Source of the DNA: an uncultured Clostridia bacterium
GTDB taxonomy: Bacteria > Bacillota > Clostridia > Oscillospirales > Oscillospiraceae
Direction: 5' to 3'
Assembly (NCBI GenBank): GCA_946061345.1
Contig: CAMGRA010000025.1
Coordinates: 1 to 10,567, forward strand
DNA length: 10,567 nt
Shown here: one piece after another, positions 6,168-10,567 of the stretch
How positions within the stretch are numbered: position 1 is the first letter of the stretch
Layout of the letters: every line of letters begins with the position of its first letter
The notes under the pieces: model-generated
Told to the model about the DNA's origin: nothing
The model's input: the letters and a program-made list of their open reading frames with translations, nothing else
Databases searched by the model: none
Translations under genes and position numbers: made by a program

Positions 6168-6601
6168 TGGAGCAGGCAGTGGTTTCCGCCCTTCAGCTGC
6201 TCCGGGAGGGGCAGGCGGCCTGCGTGGTTCTCCGGGACGGTGAGATCGTTCGGGCGGAATCGGGCCGGGGCGTAGCTCCCATGATACGTCTTTACGAGGA
6301 TGGCGCGCTGCAGGGCGCGTATGTGGTCGATAAGATCGTCGGCAAGGCGGCGGCGATGCTCATGAGCCTCGGCGGTGTCAGCGGCTGTTACGCGCTCACC
6401 GTCAGCCGCGCAGCCCTGGACTGGTTTTCCGGCCATGACATCCCCGTGGAGTACGAGATGTGCGCGGAATACATCGTCAGCCGCTCCGGCGACGGTATGT
6501 GCCCCATGGAGCAGACGGTGAAGGAGCTGGCCGACCCATCGGAAGCGCTGACTGCGCTGAAACAGAAAATCGCGGAATTGCGAAGAGGAAACGGCCGATA
6601 A
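6164..6601 (+). CDS. DUF1893 family protein
   Basis: This 145-aa protein of unknown function matches the DUF1893 family, known structurally from Thermotoga TM1506, which has a deaminase-like fold. Visible family features are VVDKIVGKAAA (54-64), the hydrophobic segment that follows, and GMCPMEQ (111-117, with C113). A basic C-terminal helix, roughly 125-141, ends the protein. No zinc-binding deaminase motif is evident, so deaminase activity should not be assumed. The start overlaps the stop of the preceding reductase gene (ATG at 6164, TGA at 6165-6167), and no good ribosome site is present, so translational coupling is likely. A second ATG follows directly at 6167. The tight pairing suggests a function linked to the ferredoxin-tailed reductase. 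Confidence 0.88.
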   Translation: MMEQAVVSALQLLREGQAACVVLRDGEIVRAESGRGVAPMIRLYEDGALQGAYVVDKIVGKAAAMLMSLGGVSGCYALTVSRAALDWFSGHDIPVEYEMCAEYIVSRSGDGMCPMEQTVKELADPSEALTALKQKIAELRRGNGR

Positions 6602-6630
6602 GCGCAGTGATACCAGGGAAAAACCGTCAC

Positions 6631-6682
6631 CGCGCATAAATGTGCGCGCTGCAAACGGGCATCGACCGCCCGCGCAGCGCGC
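6631..6682 (+). promoter_or_regulatory. Mutually exclusive hairpins upstream of the ZIP gene
   Basis: The stronger hairpin pairs GCGCGCTGC (6644-6652) with GCAGCGCGC (6674-6682), 9 bp perfect, plus GGGC (6657-6660) with GCCC (6668-6671) inside. A competing hairpin pairs CGCGCA (6631-6636) with TGCGCG (6643-6648) and uses the same bases. The strong hairpin is followed by CTATCTTTGACTTTT, T-rich but interrupted. It could be an imperfect terminator for the reductase-DUF1893 message, or a leader switch for the transporter, whose ATG is 30 bp downstream. I could not match it to a known metal riboswitch, and no convincing promoter was seen in the gap. Confidence 0.4.
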
Positions 6683-6700
6683 CTATCTTTGACTTTTGTG

Positions 6701-6706
6701 AGGAAG
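6701..6706 (+). promoter_or_regulatory. Ribosome binding site fixing the ZIP gene start
   Basis: AGGAAG lies 6 nt before the ATG at 6713. It argues against the in-frame TTG at 6689, which has no ribosome site. Confidence 0.65.
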
Positions 6707-6712
6707 TATTCT

Positions 6713-7471
6713 ATGGAAATCGTGTTACTGACTGCCCTGGGCGTCGGTGGTGCCACCGTCATCGGCGCACTGCTGGGCTTTGCGTTTAAGAAAATGACCC
6801 ACACCTTCAGTGATATTGTTCTCAGCTTTGCCGCCGGTGTGATGCTGTCGGCCGCCGTCATCGGCCTGATCCTGCCCTCTCTGGAAAAGGGCGGCAAATT
6901 CGCCGTACCCATCACCATTGTCGGCGTTTTCTGCGGTGCCCTGGCCCTCAACCTCATTGACCGGCTGGTCCCCCATCTTCACCGTCTGGTGGGCGTGGAT
7001 CAGGAGAGCCACCCGGAGAGAACGGACCGGGTCAGCAAGGTCATGCTCTTTGTACTGGCCATCGCCATCCACAATTTCCCCGAGGGCATCGCTGCAGGCG
7101 TTGGCTTCGGCTCCGGCAGCAGCGCCGAGGCCCTCACCATTGCGGGCGGCATCGCATTGCAGAATATCCCTGAGGGCATGGTCATCATCGCGCCCATGCT
7201 GAGCGCGGGCATCCGCAAAAAGCGGACCCTCCTCGTTGCAGTGGGAACCGGTCTTGTGGAGGTGGTGGGCACTCTCCTGGGCTATTTCGCCGTCAGCCTC
7301 TCGTCTGCCATTTTGCCCTTTGCCCTTGCCTTCGCAGGTGGCACCATGCTTTACATCATCAGCGACGAGATGATCCCCGAGACCCACGCCCACGGTAACG
7401 AACGGGGCGCGACCTACGCTCTGCTGGTCGGTTTCTGCCTGATGCTGCTGGTGGATTTTTATATCGGATAA
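6713..7471 (+). CDS. ZIP family divalent metal transporter
   Basis: This 252-aa membrane protein should move divalent metal ions such as zinc, iron or manganese across the cytoplasmic membrane, normally inward. About eight hydrophobic segments are visible, near 3-24, 35-55, 64-84, 108-134, 140-162, 170-192, 199-217 and 233-251. The paired metal-site motifs are intact: HNFPEG (120-125) in TM4 and QNIPEG (150-155) in TM5, where Gln is normal for bacterial ZIPs. A short His-bearing loop between TM3 and TM4 (H88, H90, H100) and a DEMIPETHAH stretch (218-227) may also bind metal. It lies 111 bp after the DUF1893 gene on the same strand and may be read through from it. The metal cannot be told from sequence. 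Confidence 0.94.
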   Translation: MEIVLLTALGVGGATVIGALLGFAFKKMTHTFSDIVLSFAAGVMLSAAVIGLILPSLEKGGKFAVPITIVGVFCGALALNLIDRLVPHLHRLVGVDQESHPERTDRVSKVMLFVLAIAIHNFPEGIAAGVGFGSGSSAEALTIAGGIALQNIPEGMVIIAPMLSAGIRKKRTLLVAVGTGLVEVVGTLLGYFAVSLSSAILPFALAFAGGTMLYIISDEMIPETHAHGNERGATYALLVGFCLMLLVDFYIG

Positions 7472-7474
7472 GCC

Positions 7475-7504
7475 AAAAGGACGCCGGCTCCGGCGTCCTT
7501 TTTT
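7475..7504. terminator. Strong Rho-independent terminator between convergent genes
   Basis: A 12-bp perfect stem, AAAAGGACGCCG (7475-7486) / CGGCGTCCTTTT (7491-7502), has a 4-nt loop and a run of six Ts ending at 7504 on the plus strand. The mirror-image A-run gives four Ts on the minus strand. It therefore serves the ZIP gene and probably also the ABC permease gene ending at 7510. Confidence 0.93.
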
Positions 7505-7509
7505 ATAGT

Positions 7510-10239
7510 TTATTCGATCGCCTTCATGGCCTCGGCCATGTTGATGCGCCGGGTCTTGGAGGTCAGCGCCAAGTCCACGATGAACGTAAAAGCGAAGGTG
7601 ATCAGCACCGCCAGCAGATAGCTTTCCAGCGCCAGACGGCAGCCAAAATAGATGGTACTGATCTTGATCTGGGCCATGACATAGTGCAGCAGCGCAATGC
7701 CCATGGGGATGCCGCACAGGGCGCTGATCCCTGTCAGGACGATGTTTTCGCGGAACACATAGGAATTCTGCTCCCGCTGGTAGAAGCCCAGCACCTTCAG
7801 CGTTGCGATCTCGCGGGTACGCTCGGCAATGGTGATGTTGGTCAGATTATACAGCACGATAAAGGCCAGCGCTCCGGCGCACACCAGAACAATGAGAACG
7901 ATATAATCCAGACTTTCCAGCATACTGCCCACCCTTGTGCGCATATCGGCGGTCAGGGTGACGTGGGATACGTGGTCCGCACCCAAAAGCACAGCTCCGG
8001 CGGCATTGGCATCCTGCCCCTTGGCAAAGTTCACATAGGCAGTGTTGCACTCGGGCACCTGTCCCCACTGGGCAGCGCAGGTGTCCGCGCTGACATAGAT
8101 GTAGTCATAGATGTAATTGTCGAAAATCGCCGAGACGGTAACGGTAAGGGTCTTGTAGTCGTCGCAGATCAGCTCCACCGTATCCCCCACGGAAAGCCCA
8201 TTTTCCGATGCAAAGCGGTAGTTGACCGCTGCCTCTCCCGCCTGGGGAAAAGCAAGGGGCGTCTTTCCGTCGTGGAGGCTGACAAAATCGTCGGGTTCAT
8301 CGGTGAATACGATCAGGTTGACGGATCTGTTCCCGTTTTCCGTCGCCGCATCCACGCCCTGGGTGTGCAGGAAGGCGATATCCCCGGTAACGTCGGCGGT
8401 CTGCTCGGTAAACTCCGTCTGCATCGCCGCGTCCACCGTATCCATAAAGGAAACCGAAGCGTCAAAGCGCTCGATCTCGTTGTACTGGCGGTCCACCACC
8501 GGCTGGATCGTGTCGCGAATACCGAAGCCGGTCAAAAGCAAGGCCGTGCAGCCGCCGATGCCGACGATCATCATGAACATCCGCTTTTTATAGCGCAGAA
8601 TGTTCCGGATGGAGACCTTGTGCAAAAACCTGATGCGCTTCCAGAGGAAGCCGATACGCTCCAAAAAGACCCGTTTGCCGGGCGTCGGCGCCTTGGGACG
8701 GATCAACTGGGCGCTGCTTTCCCGCAGATCCCTGCGGCAGACCAGCCAGGTCGCACCCAACGCGCACAGCAGATAGAGGGCGGTACACATGGCAAAGAGC
8801 TTCCAGTCCAACACAAAGGCTATGGGCCGCTGGACGGAGTACATGATACGGTAGACCTGCCAGAGGGCCATGGGCAGATAGCGTGAGCCGAGGAGGAAGC
8901 CTATGACGCAGCCGACGACGGAGGCGCTTCCCGCGTAGAACAGATACTGTCCCGCAATGGCACCGGAACCATAGCCCAGGGCCTTGAGCACGCCGTTTTC
9001 CGTCCGCTGCTCGCTGACCATCCGGGTCATGGTAGTGATGCACACCAGAGCCGCCACAAGGAAGAAAAACAGCGGGAAGACCTTGGCCACGCCGGAGACA
9101 ATGGCAGTGTCGTTTTTCAGGCTGGCATAACCCAGGTTGGAGCTGCGGTCCAGGGTGTAGACCGCAGCGGGTTCGAGGTCGGCAAGCTCCGCCCGTGCCT
9201 CGTCCAGTTCCTTCTGGGCATCGCCGATCTCTGCCCGTCCGTCGGCGATCTCCACCCGGGCATCGTCCAGCTCCTTCTGGGCGCTGTCAATCTCCGCCTG
9301 GGCACTTTCCAGCATGGCAGGATCCCCCGCAAGCATGGCCTGCATGGCGGCAAGCTCCTGCTTTTTCCCGTCCAGTTCCGCCTGGGCCGCGTCCGTTTCC
9401 GCCTGGGCGTCGGCAAGCTCCTGCTTCTTTTCGTCCAGCTCCGCCTGAGCATCGTCGATCTCCGTCTGGGCGTCGCCGTAAATTTTCTGGTAGCGCAGCT
9501 CTGCCCGTTCCTCCAGCAGCGCCTCTACAGGGCCGCGCATTTCCTCCACGGCGTCCTCATAGGCGTCGGAGTAGATCTCCCCCGCGTCAGGGGTCGTCAG
9601 AAAGATCTCCGTATAGTATTCGGTGGAAAAGCCCTCCGGCAGAAGATAGATATAGCTTGAAACGGAGCCGTTGCCCAGGGAGGTGCTGCCGCGCTCAAAA
9701 TTCAGGTAGGTCACCGCGTCACAAAGCCCGACCACGGTGTATTCATCGTAAGCAAAGGTGTCGAAGGTCTCCCGGGAATTGCTGTCCGCGAGGACGATCT
9801 TCGTGCCGAGCTTGCTTTCGTCGGCATATTTCGCGTCGAGGACACATTCGTCGGCGCTTTCCGGCAGTCTGCCGCTGACCAGGTCCAGGCCGTTGACGCC
9901 CTCCGTCAGCATATGGGCATGACGGACCGCCTCTGAGCCGTCCTCCGCGACATAGATAAAGTCGGCGCTGACGGAGCCGCGGGCGGTCTCCACCCCGCTC
10001 AGTTCCGCAAAAGCCGCCACGTCCTCGTCGGTAAAGCCGAGGGTGCTGACCAGGCGGAAATCATACAGGTTCAGTTCGTCAATATAGGCGTCTGCCGTCT
10101 TGAGAATGGCAGGCTCGGTAACGCGCAGTCCGGCAAAGAAGCCCACACCCAGGGCGATAATGGCAAGGATGGCGAGATAGCGCCCGAGAGAATCCCGGAT
10201 GCTGCGCAGCACAGATCTCCAAAGCATCGGCTTCACCAC
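7510..10239 (-). CDS. FtsX-like ABC transporter permease with extracellular coiled coil
   Basis: This 909-aa permease belongs to the MacB/LolC/FtsX-type class that exports or mechanically acts on substrates at the membrane. TM1 is at about 21-38. A large outside region (about 40-384) follows, containing a mixed domain and then a long Ala/Glu/Asp/Lys-rich coiled coil (about 250-355) with repeated AQAELD and KKQELA blocks. Three TMs (about 385-405, 430-452, 481-500) form the first FtsX domain. TM5 (about 555-572) precedes a second outside domain (about 575-775), and the last three TMs (about 778-798, 832-852, 873-893) form the second FtsX domain. The start is a GTG at 10239 or, equally likely, the GTG at 10236, which gives a 4-nt GTGA overlap with the ATPase gene. 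Pairing with that ATPase supports a two-gene exporter. The substrate is unknown; antimicrobial peptides, lipids or cell-wall hydrolase control are family options. Confidence 0.9.
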   Translation of the reverse strand: MVKPMLWRSVLRSIRDSLGRYLAILAIIALGVGFFAGLRVTEPAILKTADAYIDELNLYDFRLVSTLGFTDEDVAAFAELSGVETARGSVSADFIYVAEDGSEAVRHAHMLTEGVNGLDLVSGRLPESADECVLDAKYADESKLGTKIVLADSNSRETFDTFAYDEYTVVGLCDAVTYLNFERGSTSLGNGSVSSYIYLLPEGFSTEYYTEIFLTTPDAGEIYSDAYEDAVEEMRGPVEALLEERAELRYQKIYGDAQTEIDDAQAELDEKKQELADAQAETDAAQAELDGKKQELAAMQAMLAGDPAMLESAQAEIDSAQKELDDARVEIADGRAEIGDAQKELDEARAELADLEPAAVYTLDRSSNLGYASLKNDTAIVSGVAKVFPLFFFLVAALVCITTMTRMVSEQRTENGVLKALGYGSGAIAGQYLFYAGSASVVGCVIGFLLGSRYLPMALWQVYRIMYSVQRPIAFVLDWKLFAMCTALYLLCALGATWLVCRRDLRESSAQLIRPKAPTPGKRVFLERIGFLWKRIRFLHKVSIRNILRYKKRMFMMIVGIGGCTALLLTGFGIRDTIQPVVDRQYNEIERFDASVSFMDTVDAAMQTEFTEQTADVTGDIAFLHTQGVDAATENGNRSVNLIVFTDEPDDFVSLHDGKTPLAFPQAGEAAVNYRFASENGLSVGDTVELICDDYKTLTVTVSAIFDNYIYDYIYVSADTCAAQWGQVPECNTAYVNFAKGQDANAAGAVLLGADHVSHVTLTADMRTRVGSMLESLDYIVLIVLVCAGALAFIVLYNLTNITIAERTREIATLKVLGFYQREQNSYVFRENIVLTGISALCGIPMGIALLHYVMAQIKISTIYFGCRLALESYLLAVLITFAFTFIVDLALTSKTRRINMAEAMKAIE
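9349..9450 (-). repeat. Tandem coding repeat within the permease coiled coil
   Basis: Two 39-bp copies, 9349-9387 and 9412-9450, agree at 34 of 39 positions by eye and are offset by 63 bp (21 codons). They encode the AQAELD-KKQELA blocks. Related shorter blocks continue between about 9180 and 9300. The similarity at DNA level suggests internal duplication, not only protein-level periodicity. Confidence 0.7.
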
Positions 10240-10567
10240 TCGATCTCTTCCACAGGAGTAATCTTTTCGTTCTTTTCCTGCCGCAGCACTGTGCCGTTTT
10301 TCACCGAGATGACCCGGTCAGCCATGGCGGTCAGGGCGCTGTTGTGGGTGATGATGACCACCGTCATGCCTGTCTCCCGGCTGGTATCCTGCAGCAGCTT
10401 CAAAACCTGCTTGCCTGTCACGTAATCCAGCGCGCCCGTAGGCTCGTCGCACAAAAGCAGCTTGGGGTTCTTTGCCAGGGCGCGGGCAATGGAAACCCGC
10501 TGCTGCTCTCCGCCGGAAAGCTGGGCGGGGAAATTCTTTGCCCGCTGGGCAAGACCTACCCGCTCCA
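10233..10567 (-). CDS. ABC transporter ATP-binding protein (C-terminal part, runs off window)
   Basis: The frame is open to the right edge, so only the last 110 residues are present. The ABC signature LSGGEQQR is at fragment residues 16-23 and is followed by VSIARAL. Walker B is LLLCDE (36-41), the D-loop is GALD, and the switch His is H74 in IITHN. The Walker A lysine must lie beyond the window. The sequence resembles LolD/MacB/YtrE-type ATPases, which partner FtsX-type permeases. Its TGA overlaps the start of the permease gene by 4-7 nt, so the two are co-translated and the ATPase is upstream. The partial frame has an internal TTG at 10454, but that lies inside Walker B and cannot be a start. 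Confidence 0.96.
   Translation of the reverse strand, partial: ERVGLAQRAKNFPAQLSGGEQQRVSIARALAKNPKLLLCDEPTGALDYVTGKQVLKLLQDTSRETGMTVVIITHNSALTAMADRVISVKNGTVLRQEKNEKITPVEEIEW

Noticed and set aside
6602..6630. GATACCAG string resembling an aptamer motif
   Set aside because: It matches only a short string known from a synthetic theophylline aptamer; the required partner sequence is absent.
7684..8886. 400-codon plus-strand open frame opposite the ABC permease
   Set aside because: It is a shadow of the permease gene, with no domain and no translation signal.

Overview
The window looks like a chromosomal segment of a GC-rich, anaerobic Gram-positive member of the Clostridia, most likely an Oscillospiraceae-type gut bacterium. 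This is inferred from strong AGGAGG-type ribosome binding sites, iron-sulfur flavoenzymes, a Firmicutes-style glycerol-3-phosphate locus, and palindromic intergenic repeats of a kind I associate with that group. No plasmid, phage, CRISPR, tRNA or rRNA signal was seen.

Layout. Positions 1-244 are non-coding. They hold two inverted copies of a palindromic repeat unit (the first cut by the window edge) and two terminator-like hairpins. Positions 245-4787 are a tightly packed minus-strand operon for glycerol / glycerol-3-phosphate use. In transcription order it encodes a GlpA-like FAD dehydrogenase with a C-terminal BFD-type [2Fe-2S] domain, a second FAD/NAD(P)-binding oxidoreductase, a small four-cysteine DUF1667 protein, and glycerol kinase. 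The first three probably form one enzyme complex: GlpK makes glycerol-3-phosphate and the complex oxidises it to dihydroxyacetone phosphate.

The 249-bp divergent region 4788-5036 has a good promoter on each strand. The two promoters face each other, so each transcript runs across the opposing promoter. The region also contains inverted repeats and a possible attenuator hairpin in the glp leader.

On the plus strand, 5037-7471 encodes an aldo/keto reductase with a ferredoxin-like tail, a translationally coupled DUF1893 protein, and, after a 111-bp gap with strong hairpins, a ZIP-family metal transporter. A strong terminator (7475-7504), usable from both sides, separates this group from a minus-strand ABC export system: a 909-aa FtsX-type permease with a coiled-coil extracellular region (7510-10239), preceded by its ATPase gene, which runs off the right edge.

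No clearly new system is proven here. The best leads are the face-to-face promoters with the leader structures, the three-protein G3P dehydrogenase with an unknown electron acceptor, the aldo/keto reductase-DUF1893 pair, and the paired repeat units whose inner palindromes differ in sequence but remain palindromic.
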